Assembly (NCBI GenBank): GCA_021324095.1
Contig: JAJPJT010000017.1
Coordinates: 18,126 to 82,125, forward strand
Direction: 5' to 3'
Length of the DNA stretch: 64,000 bases
DNA from: Gammaproteobacteria bacterium
GTDB lineage: Bacteria; Pseudomonadota; Gammaproteobacteria; Xanthomonadales; Rhodanobacteraceae
The translations under genes were made by a program, and so were the position numbers. This document shows, in pieces, positions 9,801-17,151 of the stretch; the first letter of the stretch is position 1; each line of letters starts with the position of its first letter. Below the pieces are notes generated by a model. The model ran no database searches and was not told the DNA's origin. It saw nothing but the letters and a program-made list of their open reading frames with translations.

Positions 9801-10041
9801 CCGGATGCAGGAGGCGGACCAGGCGCCGACCGCGGCGGACATCGCGGCGCTCGGCAAGACCAGCGCGGAACTGAAGTCGCTGATGGATCGCTGGAACCAG
9901 CTCAAGGGCCAGCCGCTGGCGGATTTGAATCGCGATTTGCGGCAGGCCAGGCAACCGCCGCTGGTCGTGGCGAAGGCGAAGGCACCGCTCGACTGGAACG
10001 CGGGCTGGATCACCACCAACCGCGATCAGGAAGAGCAGTGA
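6811..10041 (+). CDS. exported Asp-box (BNR) beta-propeller protein, paralogue 2
   Basis: The ATG at 6811 has GGGAGG eight bases upstream and is followed by an export signal, so it is preferred to the in-frame ATG at 6739. The product is 1076 residues. The signal holds both a lipobox (LALAGC, Cys16) and a later AQA type-I site, so it may be a lipoprotein. Ten Asp-boxes of the form S-x-D-x-G-x-x-W (VWKSTDYGNSW, MYKSTDAGRTW, IYKSTDGGNTW, LFRTEDGGKHW and others) cover about residues 50-720. This number would suit the ten-bladed Vps10/sortilin propeller. A FlgD-like Ig domain (PGDYTVKLTVDGKTW) and a helical tail follow. Domain order matches the 26791 protein most closely. Function unknown; peptide or glycan binding is a guess. 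Confidence 0.82.
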   Translation: MNRFLVASGILALAGCGLFWQGGAQAQTYSGQLFSQMQWRPIGPLRGGRGRAIAGVPSEPNVFYIGNDDGGVWKSTDYGNSWHPIFDKEPTSSIGAIAVADSDPNVVYVGTGESNIRPDQATGMGMYKSTDAGRTWSYIGLKDTQDIAAIAVDPRNPDRVFVAAMGHVYGPNEQRGIFRSLDGGKTWKKVLYVNAYTSGDDIEMDPKNPDVLYATMWQQQQAPWENGQFGGTDGGIYKSTDGGNTWTKLTKGLPKVQQALLRIAPSNPQILYAAVSSGPGAPDGTVVGIYRSDDAGASWSNVTKDPRPAMRIGGGDLPVLAIDPKNPDIVYSDTPVLWKSVDGGKTWFGFRGAPGGDDYQQTWINPNNPDIIAVNSDQGAIVTVNGGKTWSSWYNQPTAAMYKVGIDNTWPYKVCGGQQDSGSACVASRGNDGELTAHDWHPVGIEEYGGAAADPLHPNLIYGGSRSGVTRYDRDTGQIADVGPVAGRAPDYRTVRTMPIMFSPVDPHRLYFTSNTVWQTEDGGHSWQQISPDLTRKTWKVPANVGQYKNDPAAKPSDRGVIYALAPSPLNENLIWAGTDDGLIWVTHDGGKHWDNVTPPQLKPWWRVFSLDASHFDPNVAYAAVNTMWLDDMRPHLFRTEDGGKHWTEIDNGITPDAATNVIREDPVRKGLLFAGTETQVWVSFDNGDHWQSLRLNMPAVSVRDLQVHGDDLIAATHGRGFQVLDDISPLRQVDAQVAKAPVTLYKPETAIRVRWDMNPPTPWRMPSLPNPPPGAIIDYYLASNASGPVTLDVYTAEGKLVRHYSSADPQKPLNPKTLQVPDWWPRPPMNVSIQAGEHRFVWDMHWQPMPGALPFLDANQAVKHETPVMASSPWVMPGDYTVKLTVDGKTWTQPLVVKMDPRVKTSTADLQQQFDASMQAYHQAIEASQALGQVRNMEKQVAAREAGRKPAGKLAAYEKQLEALSGPKPTSPFEFFFRSGPPNLASVGASLQMLMNRMQEADQAPTAADIAALGKTSAELKSLMDRWNQLKGQPLADLNRDLRQARQPPLVVAKAKAPLDWNAGWITTNRDQEEQ

Positions 10042-10078
10042 AGGAGGAACGTCTTGCCTGGATTGCTGGTGACTTTCT

Positions 10079-10158
10079 CCGTTCGTCCTGAGCGTAGGCC
10101 GCAGGCCGAAGTCGAAGGACGCGCTTCGACTCCGCTGCGCTACGCTCAGCGCGAACGG
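10079..10158. repeat. dispersed palindromic repeat, family B copy 1
   Basis: Starts CCGTTCGTCCTGAGCGTAGG and ends CTACGCTCAGCGCGAACGG, so the ends are near-perfect inverted repeats; the core has GAAGTCGAAGGA and its mirror CTTCGACT. Similar copies lie at 51050-51173 and 62576-62686. It fills the gap between two convergent genes and could act as a bidirectional transcription barrier. Confidence 0.7.
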
Positions 10159-10216
10159 CATTTGTGGAGACCACACTTCTTGTGGCAACAGCGAACCATT
10201 CGCGCGGCAAGGCACC

Positions 10217-10921
10217 TCACCGCCGCAGCCCGCGGTACTGCCCCGGCGTGAGCCCGGTCAGGCGGCGGAACTGGCGGGTGAAGGCGCTCTGGTCGCTGTA
10301 GCCGCAGGCCTGCCCGATCGCGGCGATGGATCCCGGCTCATGCAGCATCCGCATCGCGGCATCGATGCGCAACTTCGTCAGCATCTGGCCGGGATTGAGT
10401 TGAAACACGCGCCGGAAATGCCGCTCCAGTTGCGACACGGACACGCCGGCGAGCTGCGCCAGGGTTTCCACGCGCACGCTTTCCGCGTAATGGGCCTCAA
10501 GATGATCCACCACGCGCGTCAGTCGAGCGTAAATGGGCTGGCGTTCGTCGGGGCGCCCGAGATCCCGTGAGATGCCGACCACGCCCGTGATCTCGTCGCG
10601 CCGGCGCAGCGGGAACTTGCGGGTCAGGCACCAGCCCGGCGCATGGTCGGGGAAAAGGTGCACTTCGAGCTGGTTCTCGAGGGTGCGCCCCGCCAGCACC
10701 TGCCGATCCTGTGCCGCATACGTCTCGCCGAGAGGCTCGGGAAACAGCTCGGCCGCGTGCCGGCCGATCACTTCGTCGCGATGGTGCAGCCCCAGCCTGC
10801 GCACCAGCGTCTGGTTGACGTGTGTGTAACGCCCGGCGCGGTTCTTCACGAAGAACACCACGTCGGGCAGCGCATCGAACAGGTGCGCCAATTCGTCGGC
10901 CGGAATCAGGGAATCTCGCAT
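10217..10921 (-). CDS. PAS-AraC transcriptional regulator, probable activator of the hydroxyproline operon
   Basis: 234 residues from an ATG at 10921. Residues about 10-125 form a PAS sensor (LFDALPDVVFFVKNRAGRYTHVN and 'VVGISRDLG'). Residues about 135-234 are an AraC double helix-turn-helix ending in the signature 'IGQACGYSDQSAFTRQFRRLTGLTPGQYR'-type segment; every hallmark residue of the second helix-turn-helix is present. It diverges from the hydroxyproline 2-epimerase gene with 153 bases between, the usual layout for a pathway-specific regulator. The ligand is presumably hydroxyproline or an intermediate, inferred from context. The shared region contains GTGCG-N5-CGCAC at 11028-11042, a candidate site. 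Confidence 0.88.
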   Translation of the reverse strand: MRDSLIPADELAHLFDALPDVVFFVKNRAGRYTHVNQTLVRRLGLHHRDEVIGRHAAELFPEPLGETYAAQDRQVLAGRTLENQLEVHLFPDHAPGWCLTRKFPLRRRDEITGVVGISRDLGRPDERQPIYARLTRVVDHLEAHYAESVRVETLAQLAGVSVSQLERHFRRVFQLNPGQMLTKLRIDAAMRMLHEPGSIAAIGQACGYSDQSAFTRQFRRLTGLTPGQYRGLRR

Positions 10922-11074
10922 GCATCGCCTCCGCCGACATTGTGCCAATTTCCGCATCGGAACGGTCCAGAGCGAACTAGACCCCGTCCCGTTCACGGAC
11001 CAGACTTGCCGCACGGCGAGGCGCACCGTGCGTAGCACGCACGATGTTGCGCCCGCCTCGAGGGAAACCGCGCG

Positions 11075-12022
11075 ATGCAAACCATCAACGTCATCGATTC
11101 GCATACCGGCGGCGAACCCACGCGCGTGGTGCTGGATGGTTTTCCCGACCTGGGCGACGGAGCGCTGGCGCAGCGCCGCGGGTTGCTGACCCGACGTTTC
11201 GACCGCTGGCGGTCGGCGATCGCGTGCGAACCGCGGGGTTCCGATACCGTTGTCGGCGCCTTGCTGACGAAGCCCGTCCAACGCGACTGTTGCACCGGCG
11301 TCATTTTCTTCAACAACGTCGGCACGCTCGGCATGTGCGGGCACGGGACCATCGGCGTGGTGCGCACGCTTGCGCACCTCGGCCGCATCCGGCCCGGCGA
11401 ACACCGCATCGAAACGCCGGTCGGCGTGGTCAGCGTGACGCTGCACGACGACCTGCGCGTCACCGTCGGCAACGTCGAGAGCTGGCGCCATGCGACGAAC
11501 GTCGCGGTGGACGTGCCACGCCACGGCACGGTGCGCGGCGACGTCGCCTGGGGCGGCAACTGGTTCTTCATCACAAGCGAGGCTCCGCTGCCGGTCGAAT
11601 TCGAACAAGTCCGTGCGCTGACTGCGTGGACCGAAGCCATCCGCCGCGCGCTTGACGCGCAGGGCGTGACGGGCGCGGATGGCGCCCTGATCGACCACAT
11701 CGAAGTCAACGCGCATCTCGACGACGGCACGGCCGATGCGCGCAATTTCGTGCTGTGCCCCGGACTGGCCTACGACCGCTCGCCGTGCGGCACCGGCACC
11801 TCCGCCAAACTCGCGTGCCTTGCGGCCGACGGCAAGCTGGCGCCGGGTGAAACATGGCGGCAGATGGGCATCCTCGGCAGCGTGTTCGAGGCGAGCTACA
11901 GCGAAGGTGCGCGCGGCGTGTTGCCGCGCATCACCGGCAGCGCGTACATCACCGGGGAAGCAAAGTTGCTGCTCGATGAGCACGACCCCTTCAGGTGGGG
12001 CATCGATGGAGACGCGGGATGA
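11075..12022 (+). CDS. 4-hydroxyproline 2-epimerase (proline racemase family)
   Basis: 315 residues. Converts trans-4-hydroxy-L-proline to cis-4-hydroxy-D-proline in the cytoplasm, the first step of the bacterial pathway. Both catalytic cysteines are in their expected motifs: Cys88 in GMCGHGTIG and Cys238 in [14 protein letters not shown]. Cys at both places separates epimerases and racemases from the Ser/Thr dehydratase branch. The start '[16 protein letters not shown]' is typical of the 4-hydroxyproline branch. The stop overlaps the next ATG (GATGA), so it is translationally coupled to the dehydrogenase subunits. Confidence 0.93.
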   Translation: MQTINVIDSHTGGEPTRVVLDGFPDLGDGALAQRRGLLTRRFDRWRSAIACEPRGSDTVVGALLTKPVQRDCCTGVIFFNNVGTLGMCGHGTIGVVRTLAHLGRIRPGEHRIETPVGVVSVTLHDDLRVTVGNVESWRHATNVAVDVPRHGTVRGDVAWGGNWFFITSEAPLPVEFEQVRALTAWTEAIRRALDAQGVTGADGALIDHIEVNAHLDDGTADARNFVLCPGLAYDRSPCGTGTSAKLACLAADGKLAPGETWRQMGILGSVFEASYSEGARGVLPRITGSAYITGEAKLLLDEHDPFRWGIDGDAG

Positions 12023-13119
12023 GCTCCTTCGACCTGATCGTCGCCGGCGCCGGGATCATCGGCGCGGCCTGCGCACAGTCCGCCGCCGAGGCCGGCCTGC
12101 GCGTGGCGGTGGTCGAGCCCGGCGCGATCGGCGGCGGCGCGACCGCAGCAGGCATGGGCCATCTGGTCGCGCTGGACGACGTGCCCGCCGAGTTCGCGCT
12201 GGCGCGCCATTCGTTGCGGTTGTGGCAAGCCTGGGCGCATCAGCCCGAGGCGGAATTCCAGCGTTGCGGCACGCTGTGGGTGGCCGACGACGAGGCTGGC
12301 CTCGAGCTGTTGCGCAGCAAGGCTGCGCGGCTTTCCGCGGCGGGCATGATCGCCGAATTGCTGGACACCGCGGCGTTGCGCGATGCCGAACCCGCACTGT
12401 CCCACGACGTCGCGGGCGGATTGCGCGTGCCGACCGAAGCCGTGGTGTACCCGCCGCGCATCGCGCACGCGATGCTGACGCGCGTCACCGCGCTCGGCGG
12501 TGCGCTGCATCACGGCCGCAGGGTGGTTTCGCTGGACGCGGATGGCGCATGTCTCGATGACGGAACGCATCTCTCTGGCCCGGTGCTGGTGGCCTGTGGT
12601 TGCGACACGCCCGCGTTGCTTCCGGAGCTCCTGATGCGTCCTCGGCGCGGGCACCTCGTCATCACCGATCGCTACCCCGGCTGGTTGCGCCATCAAGTCG
12701 TCGAGACCGGTTATGCGGCGAGCGCGCACGGCGACGCCGCGGAAGCCGTAGCCTGCAACGTGCAGCCGCGCCCGGGCGGCCAGTTGCTGGTGGGTTCGTC
12801 GCGCGAATTCGGCCGCGCGGAAAGCGCAATCTCACCGGCCTTGCTGGCACGCATGCTGCGCCGCTGCTTCCGCTTCATGCCCGGACTCGCGCGGCTCAAG
12901 GCGCTGCGCGCATGGACCGGCTTTCGCCCGACCACGCCGGATGGCTTGCCGTACATCGGGGCGCTGCCATCCCGGCACGACGTGTGGGTGGCGGCCGGGC
13001 ATGAAGGCCTGGGTGTCACCACCGCGCTGGGCACCGCGCAACTGTTTGTGGATCTGTTCCTGGGGCGTGCGCCGCGCCTGGACCCGGCACCGTATGCGCC
13101 GCTGCGGAGCGTGGCATGA
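12019..13119 (+). CDS. D-hydroxyproline dehydrogenase, FAD beta-type subunit (DAO family)
   Basis: 366 residues from the ATG at 12019 that overlaps the epimerase stop; an upstream in-frame ATG at 11995 lies inside the epimerase and is unlikely. The N-terminal Rossmann motif is [17 protein letters not shown], followed by '[10 protein letters not shown]' and, near the end, '[18 protein letters not shown]' and '[18 protein letters not shown]', which are DAO/glycine-oxidase family hallmarks. With the next two genes it matches the three-part LhpBEF-type membrane-linked dehydrogenase that oxidises cis-4-hydroxy-D-proline to pyrroline-4-hydroxy-2-carboxylate. This protein is the likely catalytic subunit. 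The stop overlaps the next ATG. Confidence 0.88.
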   Translation: MSSFDLIVAGAGIIGAACAQSAAEAGLRVAVVEPGAIGGGATAAGMGHLVALDDVPAEFALARHSLRLWQAWAHQPEAEFQRCGTLWVADDEAGLELLRSKAARLSAAGMIAELLDTAALRDAEPALSHDVAGGLRVPTEAVVYPPRIAHAMLTRVTALGGALHHGRRVVSLDADGACLDDGTHLSGPVLVACGCDTPALLPELLMRPRRGHLVITDRYPGWLRHQVVETGYAASAHGDAAEAVACNVQPRPGGQLLVGSSREFGRAESAISPALLARMLRRCFRFMPGLARLKALRAWTGFRPTTPDGLPYIGALPSRHDVWVAAGHEGLGVTTALGTAQLFVDLFLGRAPRLDPAPYAPLRSVA

Positions 13120-13361
13120 GCGCGATCCTGCACTTGCGCATCGACGGCATCGCGGTCGAAGTGCCGGAAGGCGCCAGCGTCGCTGCCGCGGTCGCACGTG
13201 CGACGCGCAGCTTCCGCCAATCGCGCCATGGCATGCCGCGTGCGCCGTTGTGCGGGATGGGTGTGTGCTTCGAATGCCGCGTGGCGATCGACGGTGAACC
13301 GCACGTGCTGGCTTGCATGACGGCGGCGCGCGAAGGCATGCAGGTACGGACACATGGCTGA
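13116..13361 (+). CDS. [2Fe-2S] small (gamma-type) subunit of D-hydroxyproline dehydrogenase
   Basis: 81 residues, a small Fer2_4-type ferredoxin-like chain. Four cysteines, Cys46, Cys51, Cys54 and Cys67, are arranged as CGMGVCFEC then AC, the plant-type [2Fe-2S] ligand pattern. The chain length equals that of the gamma subunit of three-part sarcosine/hydroxyproline dehydrogenases. It probably carries electrons between the FAD subunits. The ATG overlaps the stop of the beta subunit by four bases, and its own end overlaps the alpha subunit start by eight. Confidence 0.9.
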   Translation: MSAILHLRIDGIAVEVPEGASVAAAVARATRSFRQSRHGMPRAPLCGMGVCFECRVAIDGEPHVLACMTAAREGMQVRTHG

Positions 13362-14628
13362 GGGCTGCGAAGTGCTGGTCATCGGCGCGGGACCCGCGGG
13401 TCTCGCCGCGGCCGCAACGGCGGCGGCAAACGGCGCCCGCGTGGCGCTGCTCGATGCGCAGCCGCGTGCAGGCGGACAGGTGTGGCGGCACGACATTGCG
13501 CACGGTGCCTCGCGACGTGCCCGGCGTGCGCTGCGACGCATCGCACCGGTAAAGCGGCATTTCGGCATGCGGGTCGTCGCCGCCGATCCCGGCGCGCGCA
13601 CGTTGCTGGCCGAGGATTCCCTCCACGCCAGGGAATTCGGATGGGACCGGCTGGTGCTCGCCGCCGGCGCGCGCGAACTGTTCCTGCCATTTCCAGGCTG
13701 GACGCTGCCCGGCGTCACTGGTGCTGGCGGCCTGCAGGCGCTGGTCAAGCAAGGCTGGCCGGTTGCAGGACGACGCGTGGTGGTTGCAGGCAGCGGGCCG
13801 TTGCTGCTGGCAGCGGCGGCGTCACTGCGCGCGCATGGCGCGCGCGTGCTCGCGATCGTCGAACAGGCCGCGCGAGACGACGTGCACGCCTTCGCGCGCA
13901 AACTTTGGCACTGGCCGGACAAGCTGGCGCAGGCGGCGCGGCTGCGCATGGCATTGGCCGGCGTACCGATCCGCTATGGCGCAGTGGTGCGCCGCGCTTC
14001 GGGGGACAGTCACCTGCAGACGATCGACATCGATTGCGACGGGCGCGTCGAAACGTTCGAGTGCGAATATCTCGCCATCGGCTTCGGCCTGGTCCCCGAC
14101 ACGGGCCTGGCGCGGATGCTGGGCTGCGGACTTAACGATGCGACACATCCTGCGATACGCGTCGATGCCCTGCAACGCACCACCGTCGATGGCATCCATG
14201 CCGCCGGCGAATGCTGCGGTATCGGCGGCATGCAGACGGCGAGCATCGAGGGTGCGATCGCGGGTCACGCAGCCGCGGGCAACGAAGCGGGCGCGCGTGC
14301 GCTGCTTCCGTCACGCGACCGCGCCCGGCGCTTCGCCGATGCGCTTGCTCATACCTTCGCGCCCGGGCCGTGTGTACGCATGCTGGCGGATGACACGACG
14401 ATCGTGTGCCGGTGCGAGGACGTGACATGGGGCGAGCTGCGCAGCTTCGATGACGCGCGCGCGGCCAAGCTGGCCACCCGCTGCGGAATGGGCCCCTGCC
14501 AGGGCCGCATCTGCGGTGCGGCGCTGGCCGAACTTCTGGGCTGGTCCTGGCACGGACATCCGCGGCAACCCCTTTTCCCCGCGCGACTCTCGACACTCGC
14601 CTTCGATTCCCTTGCAACATTTCCTTGA
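13354..14628 (+). CDS. D-hydroxyproline dehydrogenase, alpha-type FAD/NAD-fold subunit
   Basis: 424 residues. First dinucleotide motif VLVIGAGPAGLAAAATAA near residue 7, second VVVAGSGPLLLAAAASL near residue 143, and GFGLVPDTGLARMLGC with AAGECCGIGGMQTASIEG in the C-terminal half. The end carries a BFD-like [2Fe-2S] site, VCRCEDVTW then CGMGPCQGRICG. This is the alpha subunit layout of three-part hydroxyproline/octopine-type dehydrogenases, which use FAD, FMN and iron-sulphur centres. Gene order beta-gamma-alpha is compact and coupled. It might also be read as opine oxidase subunit A, but the neighbours favour hydroxyproline. Confidence 0.87.
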   Translation: MAEGCEVLVIGAGPAGLAAAATAAANGARVALLDAQPRAGGQVWRHDIAHGASRRARRALRRIAPVKRHFGMRVVAADPGARTLLAEDSLHAREFGWDRLVLAAGARELFLPFPGWTLPGVTGAGGLQALVKQGWPVAGRRVVVAGSGPLLLAAAASLRAHGARVLAIVEQAARDDVHAFARKLWHWPDKLAQAARLRMALAGVPIRYGAVVRRASGDSHLQTIDIDCDGRVETFECEYLAIGFGLVPDTGLARMLGCGLNDATHPAIRVDALQRTTVDGIHAAGECCGIGGMQTASIEGAIAGHAAAGNEAGARALLPSRDRARRFADALAHTFAPGPCVRMLADDTTIVCRCEDVTWGELRSFDDARAAKLATRCGMGPCQGRICGAALAELLGWSWHGHPRQPLFPARLSTLAFDSLATFP

Positions 14629-14654
14629 AACTCCTCGAAACCAGGGAGCAACCC

Positions 14655-15557
14655 ATGAGCAGACAAGCTTTCTGGCGCGGCGTATTGCCCGCCATCACGA
14701 CGCCCTTCGCTGCCGATGGCACCATCGACCACGCGTTCCTCGCCGAACACGCGAAGCAGATGATCGCGGCGGGCTGCGCGGGCATGGTGCCGCTGGGCTC
14801 GCTGGGTGAAGGCAACGCGCTCACGTTCGATGAAAAACTCGCGGTGCTGCGCACGTTGGTGAAGGCGCTGCCCGACCATCCCGTGATCGCCGGCATCGCC
14901 GCACTGTCCACCGCCGAAGCAGTGAGGCTGGCGAAAGAAGCCGAGGGCATCGGCTGCCGCGGCCTGATGGTGCTGCCGCCATACGTGTACGTCGGCGATC
15001 CCGACGAGATGCAGGCGCACGTGTCGGCGGTGATCGCGGCGACGAAGCTGCCCTGCATGCTCTACAACAATCCGGTCGCGTACCGCACCGATTTCCTGCC
15101 CGAGCACGTCGCCGCGCTCGCCGGGCGCCACGCCAACCTCGAAGCGATCAAGGAATCGTCCACGGACGTGCGCCGCGTCACCGCAATTCGCGCCCTGATC
15201 GACGACCGCCTCGACATCCTGGTCGGCGTGGACGACGCGATCGTCGAGGGCATTGCAGCCGGCGCGGTGGGCTGGATCGCGGGGCTGGTCAATGCCTATC
15301 CCAAGGAATCGGTGCGCTTGTTCGAGGCCGCGCGTGCCGGCAGACGCGCGGAAGCCGAGGCGTTCTACCGCTGGTTCCTGCCGCTGCTGCGCCTCGACAC
15401 CGTGCCGAAATTCGTGCAGCTCATCAAGCTCGCGCAGCAGCAGGTCGGGCTGGGCAGCGAACGCGTGCGGGCGCCGCGCGCGGTGCTTTCAGGCGCGGAA
15501 CGCGAAGCCGCGCTCGCGATCATCGCCGAAGCGGAACGCAGCAAACCGGAGGTGTGA
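14655..15557 (+). CDS. pyrroline-4-hydroxy-2-carboxylate deaminase (DapA/NAL aldolase family)
   Basis: 300 residues from the ATG at 14655, preceded by GGGAG at seven bases; an in-frame ATG at 14625 has no such site. This DapA-fold lyase removes ammonia and water to give 2-oxoglutarate semialdehyde. The Schiff-base lysine is Lys166 in AIKESS and the catalytic Tyr is Tyr137 in LYNNPVAYR. Both match the deaminase branch, as does 'PAITTPFAADGTID' at the start. Operon position between the dehydrogenase and an aldehyde dehydrogenase fits. Only one base separates its stop from the next ATG. Confidence 0.9.
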   Translation: MSRQAFWRGVLPAITTPFAADGTIDHAFLAEHAKQMIAAGCAGMVPLGSLGEGNALTFDEKLAVLRTLVKALPDHPVIAGIAALSTAEAVRLAKEAEGIGCRGLMVLPPYVYVGDPDEMQAHVSAVIAATKLPCMLYNNPVAYRTDFLPEHVAALAGRHANLEAIKESSTDVRRVTAIRALIDDRLDILVGVDDAIVEGIAAGAVGWIAGLVNAYPKESVRLFEAARAGRRAEAEAFYRWFLPLLRLDTVPKFVQLIKLAQQQVGLGSERVRAPRAVLSGAEREAALAIIAEAERSKPEV

Positions 15558-15558
15558 C

Positions 15559-17151
15559 ATGGAAACCGTGCTGATCGACGGACGCTGGCAACCGTCGCGC
15601 GAACAGGTCGGATCGTTCCGCGCTGAAAATCCCGCGACCGGCGAAGCAATCGGGCCGGAGTTTCCCGTCAGCGGCGCGGCCGACGTGGAACTCGCGCTGA
15701 CGAGCGCGGCGGCCGCGGCGCCGGCACTGGCCGATACCGACCCAGAGCGGATCGCCGCGTTCCTGGATACATACGCATCAGGGATCGATGCAGCAGCCGG
15801 CGACTTGTGCGCATTGGCGAACGAAGAAACTGCGCTGGGGGTGAAACCGCGCCTGCGCGACGTGGAGCTGCCGCGCACGGTCAACCAACTCAGGCTTGCC
15901 GCGCAGGCCGCGCGCTCGCGTACGTGGACGCAGCCCGTGATCGACACGCAGGCAGGTTTGCGCAGCCTGTTCGCGCCGCTCGGCAAGCCGGTTGCGGTGT
16001 TCGGGCCCAACAATTTTCCGCTGGCGTTCAACGCGGTGTCCGGTGGCGATTTCGCCGCCGCGATCGCGGCGCGCAACCCGGTGATCGCCAAGGCGCATCC
16101 CGCGCATCCGCAGACCTGCCGCGAACTGGCAAAGCTTGCACACGCGGCACTGAACAAGGTCCATCTCCCCACAGCGACGGTGCAGATGCTCTACCACATG
16201 CCTGCGGAGCTCGGGTTGAAGCTGGCGTCGGACCGGCGGATGGGCGCCGTCGCATTCACCGGCAGCCGTGCGGGCGGCCTCGCGCTGAAGGCCGCCGCCG
16301 ACAAGGCGGGCGTGCCGCTTTACGCGGAAATGTCCAGCATCAATCCGGTGTTCATGCTGCCCGGCGCCCTTGCAGAACGCGGCGCCGAGATCGCCAGGGA
16401 ATTCGCGGCTTCGTGCCTCGCCGGCAGCGGCCAGTTCTGCACCAATCCCGGCGTCGTGATCGTGCCCGCGGACGAAACGGGCGATGCGTTCGTGCAGGCC
16501 GCGCGCGAAGCTTTCGAAGCCGCGCCGGCCGGAACGCTGCTGGCGCGCTCGGTGCTCGACCATCTGCAGCAATCGGTTTCCGCGCTGCGGGGTGCGGGCG
16601 CCGAAGTCCTGTGCGGAGGCAACCCCGCTGGCGCACCGGCATTCCGCTTCCAGCCGACCCTGCTGGTCACCGACGCCACGCGTTTTGCCGCGGATGCGCC
16701 GGCACTGCAGCAGGAAGCGTTCGGTCCCGTGAGCCTGATCGTGCGCGCCGACGGCGATGCCGCAATGGAATCCGTCGCGCAATCGTTCGAAGGCAATCTC
16801 ACCGGCACGATCTACAGCGCGCGCGATGGACAGGACGATATGCTCGCGCGCCGCATCGCCTCCGCGCTGCGCCCGCGCGTCGGCCGCCTGCTCAACGACA
16901 GGATGCCGACCGGGGTCGCGGTCAGCGCGGCGATGAACCACGGCGGTCCGTATCCCGCGACCGGACACCCGGGTTTCACGTCGGTCGGCCTGCCCGCCTC
17001 GATCCGGCGCTTCGCCGCGCTGGAGTGCTACGACCACGTGCGCGAGGATCGCCTGCCGCCGGAATTGCGCGACCGCAATCCGGACGGACGGTTGCAACGC
17101 TGCATCGACGGCGTGTGGACCACCGCCGACGTCGCGGGCGCTTCCGCATGA
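15559..17151 (+). CDS. 2-oxoglutarate semialdehyde (2,5-dioxovalerate) dehydrogenase
   Basis: 530 residues from the ATG at 15559. Oxidises 2-oxoglutarate semialdehyde to 2-oxoglutarate with NAD(P), which delivers hydroxyproline carbon to the TCA cycle. ALDH features in order: VFGPNNFPLAFNAVSGGDFA, AFTGSRAGG for cofactor binding, the general-base Glu in AEMSSINP and the nucleophile Cys in SGQFCTNPG. The 'EMSSINPVF' form and length above 500 residues are typical of the KGSADH branch that also serves sugar-acid pathways. The stop overlaps the permease ATG (ATGA). Confidence 0.92.
   Translation: METVLIDGRWQPSREQVGSFRAENPATGEAIGPEFPVSGAADVELALTSAAAAAPALADTDPERIAAFLDTYASGIDAAAGDLCALANEETALGVKPRLRDVELPRTVNQLRLAAQAARSRTWTQPVIDTQAGLRSLFAPLGKPVAVFGPNNFPLAFNAVSGGDFAAAIAARNPVIAKAHPAHPQTCRELAKLAHAALNKVHLPTATVQMLYHMPAELGLKLASDRRMGAVAFTGSRAGGLALKAAADKAGVPLYAEMSSINPVFMLPGALAERGAEIAREFAASCLAGSGQFCTNPGVVIVPADETGDAFVQAAREAFEAAPAGTLLARSVLDHLQQSVSALRGAGAEVLCGGNPAGAPAFRFQPTLLVTDATRFAADAPALQQEAFGPVSLIVRADGDAAMESVAQSFEGNLTGTIYSARDGQDDMLARRIASALRPRVGRLLNDRMPTGVAVSAAMNHGGPYPATGHPGFTSVGLPASIRRFAALECYDHVREDRLPPELRDRNPDGRLQRCIDGVWTTADVAGASA

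Noticed and set aside
6811..10041. Naming the large Asp-box proteins as sialidases
   Set aside because: Asp-boxes are structural; no arginine triad, Tyr or Asp of the sialidase active site can be placed, and the repeat number fits a larger propeller.
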